Notes: a model not told the origin generated them from the sequence alone. Shown: positions 25,619 through 35,359, numbered from the stretch's first letter. The stretch: 64,000 nucleotides of DNA from an uncultured Aquimarina sp. (GCA_947498935.1 CANMMM010000001.1:310001-374000); one strand, 5' to 3'. Numbers and translations are program-made.

Positions 25619-26113
25619 TTATTTACCTATTAATTTTTTAACTCCTGATAGTAGCATTAGACCTACAGCGATTGCTGCAAGGAAATAAAATGCATACAAA
25701 CCAGTACCTACCCACTTAGATCCACTAGCAGAAAGTACTTCTCCATCTTTCATAGGTGTTTCCACACCATTTGCCATCGCAAAACCAATTCCTATAACGA
25801 CTAAGAAAGCTACGATACCAATACCTGCTTTTTTAAGTCCTGCTGGATTTTTTGCTAATGCTGTAAATACTGCTATTAATGTTGCTATGATAATAATAAC
25901 AAAAATAACAAGTGTTAAGTTATACATAGGCGACACTAACGATGTTGCTTCTGCAAACGCTGAAGAGGTAGTATCTTTTACCAAATCTTTTGCTTCCGTA
26001 ATACCGTAGTTATCCATGAGTGTGGTAAAGTTTTTTCCCATGAGGAATAATAATACCGCACCAATTGCTCCTACTGCTAGGATAACGTATGATAAAATTT
26101 TTGAAATTTTCAT
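25619..26113 (-). CDS. Four-helix membrane protein of the exbBD locus
   Basis: A 164-residue protein with four hydrophobic helices (about 8-25, 62-85, 93-112 and 138-158) and little else; the linker between helices 1 and 2 is polar. It is conserved in this position between exbB and exbD in flavobacteria (established by family knowledge of the locus), but I know of no assigned function. The tight spacing to exbD (3 bp) supports a subunit or assembly factor of the motor. Confidence 0.8.
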   Translation of the reverse strand: MKISKILSYVILAVGAIGAVLLFLMGKNFTTLMDNYGITEAKDLVKDTTSSAFAEATSLVSPMYNLTLVIFVIIIIATLIAVFTALAKNPAGLKKAGIGIVAFLVVIGIGFAMANGVETPMKDGEVLSASGSKWVGTGLYAFYFLAAIAVGLMLLSGVKKLIGK

Positions 26114-26228
26114 GTGACTAATTTTTTACACAGATTGTAGTGCTTACAATCTAAATTTTTAAATAATTGAATGCTGATTACAACGGGTGTAGTTATCGTT
26201 TTCGTAACTACACAACTAGTGCATTTAA

Positions 26229-27026
26229 TTATTTTTTGTTTTTGTAAGCTACTAACATATCGATAAGTGTAATCGATGCGTCTTCCATGTCATTAACGAT
26301 ACTATCGATCTTAGCGATGATATAGTTATAGAATACTTGTAGTATAATTGCCACGATTAATCCAAATACTGTAGTAAGAAGTGCTACTTTAATACCTCCT
26401 GCTACTAATGATGGCTGCATATCTCCTGCTGCTTCAATCTTATCAAAGGCGTCAATCATCCCGATTACCGTACCCATGAACCCAAGCATTGGTGCTAGTG
26501 CGATAAATAAAGATACCCAAGATACGTTCTTTTCTAATTGTCCCATTTGCACACCTCCGTAAGCTACTACAGCTTTCTCAGCAGCGTCAATGCTTTCGTC
26601 AGCTCTGTCAAGTCCTTGGTAGTAAATAGATGCCACAGGTCCTTTTGTGTTTCTACACACTTCTTTTGCAGCTTCTACACCTCCACTATTCAGTGCATCT
26701 TCTACATTTTGTTGTAATTTCTTAGTGTTCGTTGTAGATAAATTAAGAAATATAATTCTTTCGATTGCGATCGCAAGACCTAAAATCAAACATAAAAGTA
26801 CGATCCCCATAAATCCTGGACCTCCTTCTATAAAACGTTTCTTTAGGTTTTGGTGGAATGATTCTTCCGTTGCCGCAGGCTCATCATCTGCTTGCATTGT
26901 TGTAGCTAATGGTGCAACTAATAGTTGAGTGCTAGCCGATAATAACTGAGCTGGAGCAGTGGAAGCTTTTACATTTCCAAAAGCCATTACTGTTGCGATT
27001 GCCAGAATAGAGAATAGTCTTTTCAT
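26229..27026 (-). CDS. exbB: MotA/TolQ/ExbB proton channel protein
   Basis: A 265-residue ExbB with an N-terminal signal-like segment (MKRLFSILAIATVMAFGNVK), then the three-helix core: first helix at about 73-92 (GFMGIVLLCLILGLAIAIE), second and third at about 165-190 and 205-232 (SWVSLFIALAPMLGFMGTVI and VALLTTVFGLIVAIILQ). The MLGFMGTVIGM motif lines the proton path. It is the first gene of the operon. The extra N-terminal segment is common in Bacteroidota ExbB. Confidence 0.94.
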   Translation of the reverse strand: MKRLFSILAIATVMAFGNVKASTAPAQLLSASTQLLVAPLATTMQADDEPAATEESFHQNLKKRFIEGGPGFMGIVLLCLILGLAIAIERIIFLNLSTTNTKKLQQNVEDALNSGGVEAAKEVCRNTKGPVASIYYQGLDRADESIDAAEKAVVAYGGVQMGQLEKNVSWVSLFIALAPMLGFMGTVIGMIDAFDKIEAAGDMQPSLVAGGIKVALLTTVFGLIVAIILQVFYNYIIAKIDSIVNDMEDASITLIDMLVAYKNKK

Positions 27027-27108
27027 TGCGCTGATTCTTATTTTTAATTAGTTAAAGGGTTAAAGATATAAAAATATTATAAAATTCATTAAATATTTGA
27101 TAATAATG

Positions 27109-27196
27109 CAGAGAGGAAGGGATTCGAACCCTCGATACGCTTTTGACGTATACACACTTTCCAGGCGTGCGCCTTCGACCACTCGGCCACCTCTCT
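27109..27196 (-). tRNA. tRNA-Ser (anticodon GGA)
   Basis: An 88-nt tRNA. Acceptor strands AGAGAGG and CCTCTCT pair over 7 bp; the D-arm starts TGGCCGAGTGG; the anticodon loop CTGGAAA carries GGA in the GCACGCCTGGAAAGTGTG stem; a long variable arm (ATACGTCAAAAGCGTAT) is typical for serine; and the T-arm reads GAGGGTTCGAATCCCTT. The discriminator is G; the CCA end is not fully encoded (GCA). Confidence 0.96.
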
Positions 27197-27203
27197 ATTT
27201 ATT

Positions 27204-27234
27204 TAAAAATATTTACCAAAAATCGGTGGGACAA
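27204..27234 (-). promoter_or_regulatory. Promoter of the tRNA-Ser gene
   Basis: On the minus strand TTG (27234-27232), a 20-nt spacer and TATTTTTA (27211-27204) match the Bacteroidota TTG / TAnnTTTG promoter in all but the last base. Transcription would start at about the first base of the tRNA. Confidence 0.6.
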
Positions 27235-27271
27235 ATAACGAAAAAAATGTTAACTACTAAAATTTGACGCG

Positions 27272-28297
27272 TTAATTTTCTGACATTTCACCACGCAGTG
27301 AAGTTTCATAAATGGTTTTTAAGACATTAAGCGGCATTTCTTCTCCTAACAAATACATAAGTTTTGCTACCGCTGCTTCTGTAGTGATGTCTTTTCCTGA
27401 GATAACTCCTAGTTTTTTTAGGCCTACACTGGTATCATACGCCCCCATGATCACACTTCCTCCTGCACATTGCGTAACATTTATTACAGGAATACCTTGC
27501 TGAATCAAGGCTGAAATCGCATCTAAAAACCATGTTTTAGTAGTTGCATTTCCTGCTCCAAATGTTTCTAAAACTACTCCTTTTATACCTTTTACCGCTA
27601 ATAACGCTGTAATAATAGATGCATTCATCCCTGGAAATACTTTAATAATAACCACATTCGTATCGAAATGGGTGTGATATACCATCTTTCTTTTGCGGTT
27701 TATCTTTCGCAAAAATGGCGTGTTTACCTTTAAATGTACTCCCGAGGTAATTAATTCTGGATAGTTAAGAGACTGAAACGCTCTAAAATGTTCGGCGTTG
27801 ATCTTGGTAGTTCGGTTGGCTCGTAATAATTTATATTCAAAATACAAGCCTACTTCTGTTATGACAGGCTTTCCTTTTTCTTGCAATCCTGCAATTTGCA
27901 CAGCTGTGATTAGGTTTTCTTTGGCATCTGTACGCAAATCTCCTATGGGCAATTGTGAACCTGTGAAGATAATCGGCTTATCTAAATTCTCAAACATAAA
28001 ACTAATAGCAGATGCTGTATAAGACATGGTATCACTACCATGCAATACGACGAATCCATCATAAGCGACATAATTATCATAGATCATCCCTCCTAGTTCT
28101 TTCCAACGAGAGACATTCATATCAGAGGAATCTACAGGAATTTTAAAACTAAGTGTATCTATATGACAGTGCAATTGTAGCAGCTCTGGAATATGCTCTA
28201 ACAGTCGACTAAAGTCGAATGGTATTAAAGCTCCTGTCTGCACATCTTTGGTCATACCAATGGTACCTCCTGTATATATGAGTAAAATCTTAGACAT
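27272..28297 (-). CDS. ansA: Type I L-asparaginase
   Basis: A 341-residue cytosolic amidohydrolase, asparagine to aspartate and ammonia. The two catalytic threonine motifs are present: TGGTIGMT at residues 9-16 (nucleophile Thr12) and LHGSDTM at 85-91. There is no signal peptide, which suits the type I enzyme. It is followed by the tRNA-Ser and preceded by tatD in the same orientation. Confidence 0.93.
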   Translation of the reverse strand: MSKILLIYTGGTIGMTKDVQTGALIPFDFSRLLEHIPELLQLHCHIDTLSFKIPVDSSDMNVSRWKELGGMIYDNYVAYDGFVVLHGSDTMSYTASAISFMFENLDKPIIFTGSQLPIGDLRTDAKENLITAVQIAGLQEKGKPVITEVGLYFEYKLLRANRTTKINAEHFRAFQSLNYPELITSGVHLKVNTPFLRKINRKRKMVYHTHFDTNVVIIKVFPGMNASIITALLAVKGIKGVVLETFGAGNATTKTWFLDAISALIQQGIPVINVTQCAGGSVIMGAYDTSVGLKKLGVISGKDITTEAAVAKLMYLLGEEMPLNVLKTIYETSLRGEMSEN

Positions 28298-28401
28298 CCT
28301 AGTTACAACGTATCGTTTTAAGCATACAATATACTTCTTTTACCCAAAGATGCACTAACACTTACAACCTATTTATAAGCATTACTGACAACTCAATGTT
28401 T

Positions 28402-29190
28402 TTAAACTCCAAAAACCGTTTTGGAATTCTGAGTAGTAATGCTCGCGATTTCTTCTATAGACAGTTGATAAATATCTGCTAGCTTTTCGGCTACTTTGGC
28501 AAGATATGCACTTTCGTTTCGCTTACCCCTAAAAGGTGCAGGCGCTAGATAGGGCGCATCTGTTTCTAAGACAATATGCTCTAATGGAATTTCTGAAAGA
28601 AATTTATCTATTTTTCCATTCTTAAAAGTAGCTACGCCTCCTATACCTAACTTCATATTATAAGACAATGCACGCTGTGCGTCTTCTTTGGTCCCTGTGA
28701 AACAATGAAAAATCCCAAACAGATCTTCTCCTTGCTCTGATTCTAACACCTCGAAAACTTCATCGAAAGCATCTCTACAATGAATTACTATAGGCAATTG
28801 ATATTTTTTAGCGAGTCGTATTTGATACACAAATGCTTCTTGCTGCTGTTTTAGATAGGTTTTATCCCAATATAAATCGATCCCGATTTCTCCTACTGCA
28901 TAAAAGCGCTTGCCACTTCCTTGTGCAAAACGTTTTTCTAATTCTTCTGTGACGTGTTTTAACTCTTCTTGATAATTCTCTTTTACATAGGTCGGATGTA
29001 ACCCCATCATCAAAAAAACCTGAGAAGGGTATTTTGCTTCTATTGCATACATAGATGCTGTAGCGGTAGAATCGATTGCGGGCACAAAAAAACGCTGTAC
29101 TCCAGCGTCTATTGCTCGCTGCATCATAAGGTCTTGATCCGTTTCGAAGGACTCACTATATATGTGCGTATGGGTATCGGTTAATATCAT
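28402..29190 (-). CDS. tatD: TatD-family metal-dependent DNase
   Basis: A 262-residue TIM-barrel hydrolase. Metal ligands are visible in DTHTHIY (residues 4-10), in AVGEIGIDLYWD (Glu), in PIVIHCRDAFDE, in GIFHCFTG and in VLETDAPYLAP. Length and motifs are normal. TatD enzymes act as 3'-5' exonucleases or deoxyribonucleases in DNA fragmentation and repair. On the minus strand a TATTTTTG -7-type element ends 4 nt before the ATG, so the mRNA may be nearly leaderless. Confidence 0.93.
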   Translation of the reverse strand: MILTDTHTHIYSESFETDQDLMMQRAIDAGVQRFFVPAIDSTATASMYAIEAKYPSQVFLMMGLHPTYVKENYQEELKHVTEELEKRFAQGSGKRFYAVGEIGIDLYWDKTYLKQQQEAFVYQIRLAKKYQLPIVIHCRDAFDEVFEVLESEQGEDLFGIFHCFTGTKEDAQRALSYNMKLGIGGVATFKNGKIDKFLSEIPLEHIVLETDAPYLAPAPFRGKRNESAYLAKVAEKLADIYQLSIEEIASITTQNSKTVFGV

Positions 29191-29383
29191 GTCGCAAAAA
29201 TACTTATTTTTCTACGCGACACTCCTAATTTATTAATGAAGTGATGCAAACTTTTTTTAACTTACTCTAAAAACAATCATTTACAGTACATTTTTTTCTA
29301 CACTTACATTTCATAGCACTGTTATGCTGCTAAAAAACTACTGTATTGAATCATTCTAAAGTATTGTATCAAAACCACACGGA

Positions 29384-29671
29384 TTAGCCTACTTTAATGG
29401 TACGCGCTAAAGGTATTACGGTAGATTGCTTTAAGATTACAGACTTATCTGTTACCCCCCACACGGTAGTTTCTACTTTTTTAGAACCTTTTTCGTCTGC
29501 AAAAACAATATTTACTTTGGAGCGCTCTAAATTACCTAAACGCATTGCTCATAAAACATCTACATACCGATTTTTCTTTTCTAGAGCGCTAGACAAAATA
29601 TCTTGCTTTGGAAAGCGCAAAAACTGAATACATTCTTTTTCGATCTTCTTAATTTGATTGAGAATTTTCAT
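29384..29671 (-). pseudogene. Small conserved flavobacterial protein gene interrupted by in-frame TGA
   Basis: From ATG 29671 the frame reads MKILNQIKKIEKECIQFLRF... for 40 residues, then meets TGA (29551-29549), and continues in the same frame as AMRLGNLERSKVNIVF, then VETTVWGVTDKSVILK, VIPLARTIKVG to TAA (29386-29384). The second part strongly recalls a small conserved protein of flavobacteria that begins upstream of the MRLGNLE motif and ends with a short beta domain and an IPxxRI-like motif. A CGA to TGA change explains the break. Reinitiation at ATG 29545, six bases after the start of the stop codon, could still give the 53-residue C-terminal part. The function of the family is unknown. 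Confidence 0.65.
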
Positions 29672-29782
29672 ATTATTTACTTTTTACATTCCTTAACTTA
29701 GTTAACAAAAAGATCCAATAATTACATCTTTCGAGCCAATACTTTAGTTTTTTGCCTGAATTTTAACAAAATAACTTTTTTT

Positions 29783-29870
29783 GCGTTAGGGATAGCAGAG
29801 GAAATCCCACAGCCTGACGATAGGAAGTGCGAGGAATTGGAACGAATAGCCCGACCCTTGGGGAACGCCC
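29783..29870 (+). repeat. Family-1 dispersed repeat, copy D
   Basis: An 88-bp copy, the best match to copy C in the other orientation: GCGTTAGGGATAGCAGAGG, AAATCCCACAGCCTGACGAT, GTGCGAGGAATTGG, ATAGCCCGACCCTTGGGG, AACGCCC. It lies between the broken small gene and the protease gene. Confidence 0.92.
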
Positions 29871-29958
29871 ACATTTACCAAAACGCTACTCCTAAACACT
29901 GAGCACTGCTAATTTTATTGAATTGCTTACTTTTACTGCTTTAACCTTAATTCCTTAC

Positions 29959-30396
29959 ATGAGTACATTACGTAATTTCTTACTTCAGCAAGATTATATC
30001 CGCATCAACCTTACACTAACCAAAACGAATCATTTCGAAACCACCGCTGTACTAAATGGCATTACTGGTAATTTTATTATAGATACTGGCGCTTCTAATT
30101 CTTGTGTAGGACTTGATCAAATCGAAAAATTTCAATTATTTACCGAAGAGAGCGGTATCAAAGCTGCGGGGGCAGGCGCTACTGACATGCATACGCAACT
30201 TTCTAAGAAAAATAGCCTAGAACTAGGAAAGTGGTCTCGAAAAAATGTTTCACTTATTTTATTTGACTTAACACATGTAAACACGGCATTGATTGCTCAT
30301 AATGCAACCCCTGTGGATGGCATTATTGGTGCTGATATTTTAAAAAGAAGTAAAGCTGTGATCGATTACAACCGAAAATGCATGTACTTAAAATAA
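29959..30396 (+). CDS. Retropepsin-like aspartic protease (clan AA)
   Basis: A 145-residue single-domain protease. The catalytic motif FIIDTGASNS lies at about residues 44-53, and the C-terminal GIIGADIL at about 122-129 matches the retropepsin-type closing motif. Such proteins work as homodimers, each giving one Asp. No signal peptide is seen after choosing the ATG at 29959 (MSTLRNFLLQ); the upstream extension from 29923 is hydrophobic and would make a membrane-targeted form, so the start is open. It converges on the ABC permease gene 6 bp away. The substrate is unknown. Confidence 0.8.
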   Translation: MSTLRNFLLQQDYIRINLTLTKTNHFETTAVLNGITGNFIIDTGASNSCVGLDQIEKFQLFTEESGIKAAGAGATDMHTQLSKKNSLELGKWSRKNVSLILFDLTHVNTALIAHNATPVDGIIGADILKRSKAVIDYNRKCMYLK

Positions 30397-30402
30397 TCGC
30401 TA

Positions 30403-31656
30403 TTACATCCCTGTTCTGATTGCTTCTACTGGATCTAACCTGGCAGCCATCCATGCTGGAAATATACCAGCAACAAGACCTATTAGACTAGCCCAGAACA
30501 TCCCCCAAAACATATTAGAGGCGGATAATATAAATTCAAAATCTCCTGTAAACGATGATGCGCCTATAGATACTAGCCACACAAGCACTAAGCCTATTAG
30601 CCCTCCGAACACCGCTAGAATCACTGCTTCGAATAAAAACTGCAATAAAATAAATTTACGTTTGGCTCCTAGTGCTTTTTGAATACCGATCAAATTGGTC
30701 CGTTCCTTGACACTTACAAACATAATATTAGCAATTCCAAACCCTCCTACTAGTAATGAGAACATACCTATAAAACCTCCTATCTTAGACATTGTACTGG
30801 TCATATTATCTATAAAATCGGTAAAACCTTGTAGCTGATTAACAAAGAAGCTATCAACTTCTCCTGGTTTAATCCCCCTATACGTGCGTAGTTTCTGCGT
30901 AAGGTTTGCTACAAATTCTGGCACATCTCCTTCTGGATCGGGCTTGATGATAATCATGGGGAATGTAGACTTATTATTATCTCCAAAAATGCGTCGAATT
31001 AGATTTACAGGTACAATGACCGAAGTATCCTTAGATTCTCCAAACAGACTACTCCCTTCTTTTTTAAGCACTCCTATGACAGAAAATTTACGTCCGTACA
31101 ACCGTACTTTTTTACCTATCGGATCTATTTCTCCAAATAGACTTTTTGCAATTTCATCGCCTATGACCATCACAGGGCTTCCTCCAATCGACTCCTGTTC
31201 ATTATAAAACCGACCATTGACTACTTGTAATTCTTCTATATTATAATAATCACTGGTTACGGGCACAATACTCACATTACTGACTGTCTGATCTCCGTGT
31301 TTTAAAGTTTCGGGAGACACATTCAGCAAAAAACTTGCTGCTTTTAATTCAGGCATGGTACGATTGATATACTGATATTCTTCGAAGGTTACGTCTGGAA
31401 ATTGTTCTCGCTTCCATCTGGGTATTTCTGAAGGACCAAATGAAATTCGTGCTAAATAGATCGTACTATTATCTAATGAACTGATGCTTCCTTTTATTTC
31501 TTTTTCCAAAGAATCTACAGCAGCTAACACTCCTATAATAGAAAAAATACCTATAGTGACCCCTAATAGGGACAAAAAGGTTCTCAACTTATTGTTTATT
31601 AATGCATTAACTGCAAAATTAAAACTCTCTCTAAGCACTCTAAGGTAGATGAACAT
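30403..31656 (-). CDS. MacB/FtsX-type ABC transporter permease
   Basis: A 417-residue permease. First helix at about 20-45 (NNKLRTFLSLLGVTIGIFS, the usual MacB start), a large periplasmic MacB_PCD domain (50-285) with VSIVPVTSDYYNIEELQVVNG and VMVIGDEIAKSLFG, then three helices in the FtsX domain (about 290-400) and the end GIFPAWMAARLDPVEAIR. There is no ATPase gene next to it, so the partner must be elsewhere. It probably extrudes a lipoprotein, peptide or drug; the substrate is not readable. Confidence 0.9.
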   Translation of the reverse strand: MFIYLRVLRESFNFAVNALINNKLRTFLSLLGVTIGIFSIIGVLAAVDSLEKEIKGSISSLDNSTIYLARISFGPSEIPRWKREQFPDVTFEEYQYINRTMPELKAASFLLNVSPETLKHGDQTVSNVSIVPVTSDYYNIEELQVVNGRFYNEQESIGGSPVMVIGDEIAKSLFGEIDPIGKKVRLYGRKFSVIGVLKKEGSSLFGESKDTSVIVPVNLIRRIFGDNNKSTFPMIIIKPDPEGDVPEFVANLTQKLRTYRGIKPGEVDSFFVNQLQGFTDFIDNMTSTMSKIGGFIGMFSLLVGGFGIANIMFVSVKERTNLIGIQKALGAKRKFILLQFLFEAVILAVFGGLIGLVLVWLVSIGASSFTGDFEFILSASNMFWGMFWASLIGLVAGIFPAWMAARLDPVEAIRTGM

Positions 31657-31740
31657 AGGCTATTTTTTGAAGAATCTAATGATAGGACGCTTTCTTTGCA
31701 TTTTTGTTACAAAATATCTAAAACAATTACAGCTAAGAGA

Positions 31741-31772
31741 TTGCCAAATTGCTTGGTAAATTGCTACTTTTG
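31741..31772 (+). promoter_or_regulatory. Promoter of purH
   Basis: TTG (31741-31743), 21 nt, then TACTTTTG (31765-31772) match the Bacteroidota TTG / TAnnTTTG consensus; the purH ATG follows 23 nt later. Confidence 0.65.
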
Positions 31773-31795
31773 CGTTTTACTAACTACAAAATGTT

Positions 31796-33328
31796 ATGAG
31801 CAACACAAAAAAGGCTACATCCGCATTGATTTCTGTTTTCAGTAAAGACGGATTAGCACCTATCGTAAAAAAATTAGACGAATTAGGTATCACCATCTAC
31901 TCTACTGGGGGTACAGAAAAATTTATTAAAGATCAAGGTGTAAATGTAATTCCTGTGGAAGATGTGACTTCATACCCATCAATTCTGGGTGGAAGGGTAA
32001 AAACATTACACCCAAAAGTTTTTGGAGGTATTTTAAATCGTCAGAATAACGATAGTGATGTTGATGAATTAGCACAATATGAGATTCCACAGATTGATAT
32101 TGTAATTGTGGATTTATATCCTTTTGAAAAAACAGTGGCTTCTGGTGCTTCTGAGCAAGATATTATCGAAAAAATAGACATCGGAGGAATTTCTTTGATC
32201 AGAGCTGCTGCTAAAAACTTTGCTGATGTAACTTGTGTAGCTTCTGTAGAAGATTATGCTGAATTTTTAAACGTAATTACGGAAGGTGAAGGCGCTATCT
32301 CATTGGCAGATCGCAAACGTTTTGCTGCAAAAGCATTTAATGTGTCTTCGCACTATGATACTGCTATTTTTAACTATTTCAATACTTCTGAAGATATCTC
32401 TGCTTTAAAAATTAGCGAACAACAAGGAAATACGTTGCGTTATGGAGAAAACCCACACCAAAAAGGAGTTTTCTTCGGTGATTTTGACGCAATGTTTGAC
32501 AAACTACACGGCAAGGAACTTTCTTATAACAACTTATTAGATGTAGATGCGGCTGTAAACTTAATGTCTGAATTTAAGGGAGAGGCTCCTACCTTTGCGA
32601 TCTTAAAACACAATAACGCTTGTGGACTAGCACAAAGAGCTACGATCCACCAAGCATATGTAGATGCACTAGCAGGTGATCCTGTATCTGCCTTCGGTGG
32701 TGTATTGATCAGTAATACTACAATCGACAGCGCTACTGCAGATGAAATCCATAAACTATTTTGTGAAGTAGTGATTGCGCCTGGATATAGCGACGAAGCA
32801 TTGACAACACTTAAAGGGAAGAAAAACAGAATTCTTCTGACGCTAAAAGATATTGCACTACCTAATACTCAGGTTCGTACTTGTTTAAATGGAACATTGG
32901 TACAGGATAAGGACCTAAAAACGGATGTGGCTGAAGATCTAAAAACGGTCACTAAAGTTGCACCTACCGATACACAGGTAGCCGATTTATTATTTGCTTC
33001 TAAAATTTGTAAGCATACGAAATCTAATACTATCGTATTTGTAAAAGACAAACAGCTGTTAGCGAGTGGTACAGGACAGACTTCTAGAGTAGACGCACTG
33101 CGTCAATCTGTAGAAAAAGCAAACTCTTTTGAGTTCGATCTTACTGGTGCTGTTATGGCGAGTGATGCGTTCTTCCCGTTCCCAGATTGTGTGGAGCTAG
33201 CGGACAATGCAGGTATCAAAGCAGTGATCCAACCTGGAGGATCGATTAAGGATCAATTAAGCATTGATTACTGTGATGCTAATGAAATTGCAATGGTAAT
33301 GACAGGAACACGCCATTTTAAACATTAA
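31796..33328 (+). CDS. purH: Bifunctional AICAR formyltransferase / IMP cyclohydrolase
   Basis: A 510-residue enzyme of the last two steps of IMP synthesis. The N-terminal MGS-like cyclohydrolase spans about 1-200 (ALISVFSKDGL, YSTGGTEKFI, GGRVKTLHPKVFGGIL). The C-terminal transformylase has LRYGENPHQKG, the ILKHNNACGLA motif (Ala at the usual Pro of KHNNPCG), the SAFGGV stretch and the end AMVMTGTRHFKH. It has its own TTG/TAnnTTTG promoter and lies 43 bp before mreB; their link is positional, as in many flavobacteria. Confidence 0.98.
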   Translation: MSNTKKATSALISVFSKDGLAPIVKKLDELGITIYSTGGTEKFIKDQGVNVIPVEDVTSYPSILGGRVKTLHPKVFGGILNRQNNDSDVDELAQYEIPQIDIVIVDLYPFEKTVASGASEQDIIEKIDIGGISLIRAAAKNFADVTCVASVEDYAEFLNVITEGEGAISLADRKRFAAKAFNVSSHYDTAIFNYFNTSEDISALKISEQQGNTLRYGENPHQKGVFFGDFDAMFDKLHGKELSYNNLLDVDAAVNLMSEFKGEAPTFAILKHNNACGLAQRATIHQAYVDALAGDPVSAFGGVLISNTTIDSATADEIHKLFCEVVIAPGYSDEALTTLKGKKNRILLTLKDIALPNTQVRTCLNGTLVQDKDLKTDVAEDLKTVTKVAPTDTQVADLLFASKICKHTKSNTIVFVKDKQLLASGTGQTSRVDALRQSVEKANSFEFDLTGAVMASDAFFPFPDCVELADNAGIKAVIQPGGSIKDQLSIDYCDANEIAMVMTGTRHFKH

Positions 33329-33371
33329 TTTTAGTACATTTACTTAATTATAACACTTTTTAATACTTTTT

Positions 33372-34400
33372 ATGGGATTTTTTGACTTCTTCACTGAAGA
33401 AATTGCTATTGACCTAGGAACTGCTAACACCTTAGTGATTCATAATGACAAAGTTGTAGTAGACAGTCCATCTATAGTAGCTCGTGACATTGTTACTGGA
33501 AAAATCATTGCTGCTGGTAAAGAGGCTGCGATGATGCAAGGAAAAACCCATGAGAATATTAAGACCATACGCCCATTAAAAGATGGAGTTATTGCAGACT
33601 TTGATGCTAGTGAGAAAATGATTAGCATGTTTATCAAAGATATCCCTGCATTAAAGAAAAAAATCTTTACTCCTGCACTACGAATGGTGATCTGTATTCC
33701 TTCTGGAATCACCGAGGTAGAAATGAGGGCTGTAAAAGAAAGTGCTGAACGCGTAAATGGAAAAGAAGTATACTTAATCCACGAACCTATGGCTGCGGCC
33801 ATAGGTATTGGCGTGGATATTATGCAACCTAAAGGGAATATGATCGTAGATATCGGTGGTGGTACTACCGAAATCGCAGTCATTGCTCTAGGAGGGATTG
33901 TATGTGATAAGTCTGTAAAGATTGCTGGGGATGTATTTACAAACGATATCATTTATTACATGCGCACGCAACATAACTTATATGTAGGTGAGCGTACGGC
34001 TGAAAAAATTAAAATTCAGATTGGTGCTGCCACAGAAGATCTAGAAGTGCCGCCAGAAGAAATGAATGTACAAGGGAGAGACTTACTAACTGGTAAACCT
34101 AAACAGGTACAAATTTCTTTTAGAGAGATTGCCAAAGCGCTCGACAAATCGATCCTAAGAATTGAAGATGCTGTTATGGAAACGCTATCGCAAACTCCAC
34201 CAGAATTAGCTGCTGATATTTATAATACCGGAATTTATTTAGCAGGTGGTGGTTCTATGCTCAGAGGACTCGACAAACGATTGTCTCAGAAAACAGATTT
34301 ACCTGTATATATAGCAGAAGACCCGCTTCGAGCAGTAGTAAGAGGTACTGGAATTACATTAAAAAACATAAATAGATACAAAAGTGTTTTAATAAAGTAA
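33372..34400 (+). CDS. mreB: Rod-shape determining actin homologue MreB
   Basis: A 342-residue actin-like ATPase. Phosphate-1 loop EIAIDLGTANTLV, the DGVIADFDA motif, phosphate-2 loop MIVDIGGGTTEIAVIALGG and the adenosine motif YLAGGGSMLRGL are all present. MreB filaments direct lateral cell-wall synthesis, working with the MreC, MreD, PBP2 and RodA genes that follow. Length is normal. Confidence 0.98.
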   Translation: MGFFDFFTEEIAIDLGTANTLVIHNDKVVVDSPSIVARDIVTGKIIAAGKEAAMMQGKTHENIKTIRPLKDGVIADFDASEKMISMFIKDIPALKKKIFTPALRMVICIPSGITEVEMRAVKESAERVNGKEVYLIHEPMAAAIGIGVDIMQPKGNMIVDIGGGTTEIAVIALGGIVCDKSVKIAGDVFTNDIIYYMRTQHNLYVGERTAEKIKIQIGAATEDLEVPPEEMNVQGRDLLTGKPKQVQISFREIAKALDKSILRIEDAVMETLSQTPPELAADIYNTGIYLAGGGSMLRGLDKRLSQKTDLPVYIAEDPLRAVVRGTGITLKNINRYKSVLIK

Positions 34401-34534
34401 CACCTAATTTATTTTATTGAAAGATGGTATACAAATCATCTGTTTTTTAACGTTATCATAAGCATTAGTATTCGTATGCTAATAGCCATAACATCTTATT
34501 TAATTGATTATAAAACCTAGTACACTATAAAAGA

Positions 34535-35359
34535 ATGCAGCAGATTATCAATTTTTTAATAAGGAATAAAAACTTCTTATTATTCATGCTGTTATTTTTG
34601 ATTTCTCTTGTCCTTACAATTCAATCCCATTCATACCATAAAAGTAAAATCGTAAATTCTACCAATTTCATTACAGGGGGTATTTACGGATGGAAATACG
34701 GAATTAACAACTATTTTGGACTGAAAAGCAAAAACGAACGATTACTAGCGGAGAACGAGCGCCTTAGAAACTTAATTAGCACCTACTCGATTGACACTAC
34801 TTCTAACACTCATTTTACAGACAGTACTCGATTTCTCGCTCCTTATACATTTATCAAAGGAAACGTCTACAAAAATGATTATAGTAAAATAGACAATTAC
34901 ATTCTCATAGATAAAGGAACTAAAGATGGCATCATGATCGATATGGGGGTCATTACAGACCAAGGAATTGTGGGGATTGTAGAGGGCACTTCTGAAAACT
35001 ATGCCCGTGTGATCTCTATACTTAATAGCAATTCTAAAATCAATGCTGGACTCAAAAAATCCAATCAGTATGGTTCTTTAATCTGGAATGGCAACGACCC
35101 CAATATTGTACAACTAGAAACGATCCCTAGACAGGCAATTTTACAAAAAGGAGATACGATCATTACAAATGGTCGCTCTACGATATTCCCAAAAGGCATT
35201 GGCATTGGTACAATCCTAGATTACAGGTTAGACAAAAGCCAAAGCTACTACTTAATCGATGTGCAATTATTTAATGACATGACAGATATTGGTTTTGTCT
35301 ATGCGATACAGAGCAACAATGCTGCGGAAATAAAAAAAATAGAATCACCCAATGAATAA
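34535..35359 (+). CDS. mreC: Rod-shape determining protein MreC
   Basis: A 274-residue protein with an N-terminal membrane helix (about 10-30), a short coiled coil (60-80, KSKNERLLAENERLRNLI) and the periplasmic double beta-barrel (about 105-265) with GIVGIVEGTSENYARVISIL. It scaffolds the elongation complex and activates PBP2. It overlaps mreD by 8 bp. A 134-bp gap separates it from mreB. Confidence 0.96.
   Translation: MQQIINFLIRNKNFLLFMLLFLISLVLTIQSHSYHKSKIVNSTNFITGGIYGWKYGINNYFGLKSKNERLLAENERLRNLISTYSIDTTSNTHFTDSTRFLAPYTFIKGNVYKNDYSKIDNYILIDKGTKDGIMIDMGVITDQGIVGIVEGTSENYARVISILNSNSKINAGLKKSNQYGSLIWNGNDPNIVQLETIPRQAILQKGDTIITNGRSTIFPKGIGIGTILDYRLDKSQSYYLIDVQLFNDMTDIGFVYAIQSNNAAEIKKIESPNE

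Noticed and set aside
29397-29627. A 76-codon plus-strand frame
   Set aside because: It is the mirror of the minus-strand small gene whose conserved-looking product reads across the in-frame TGA.
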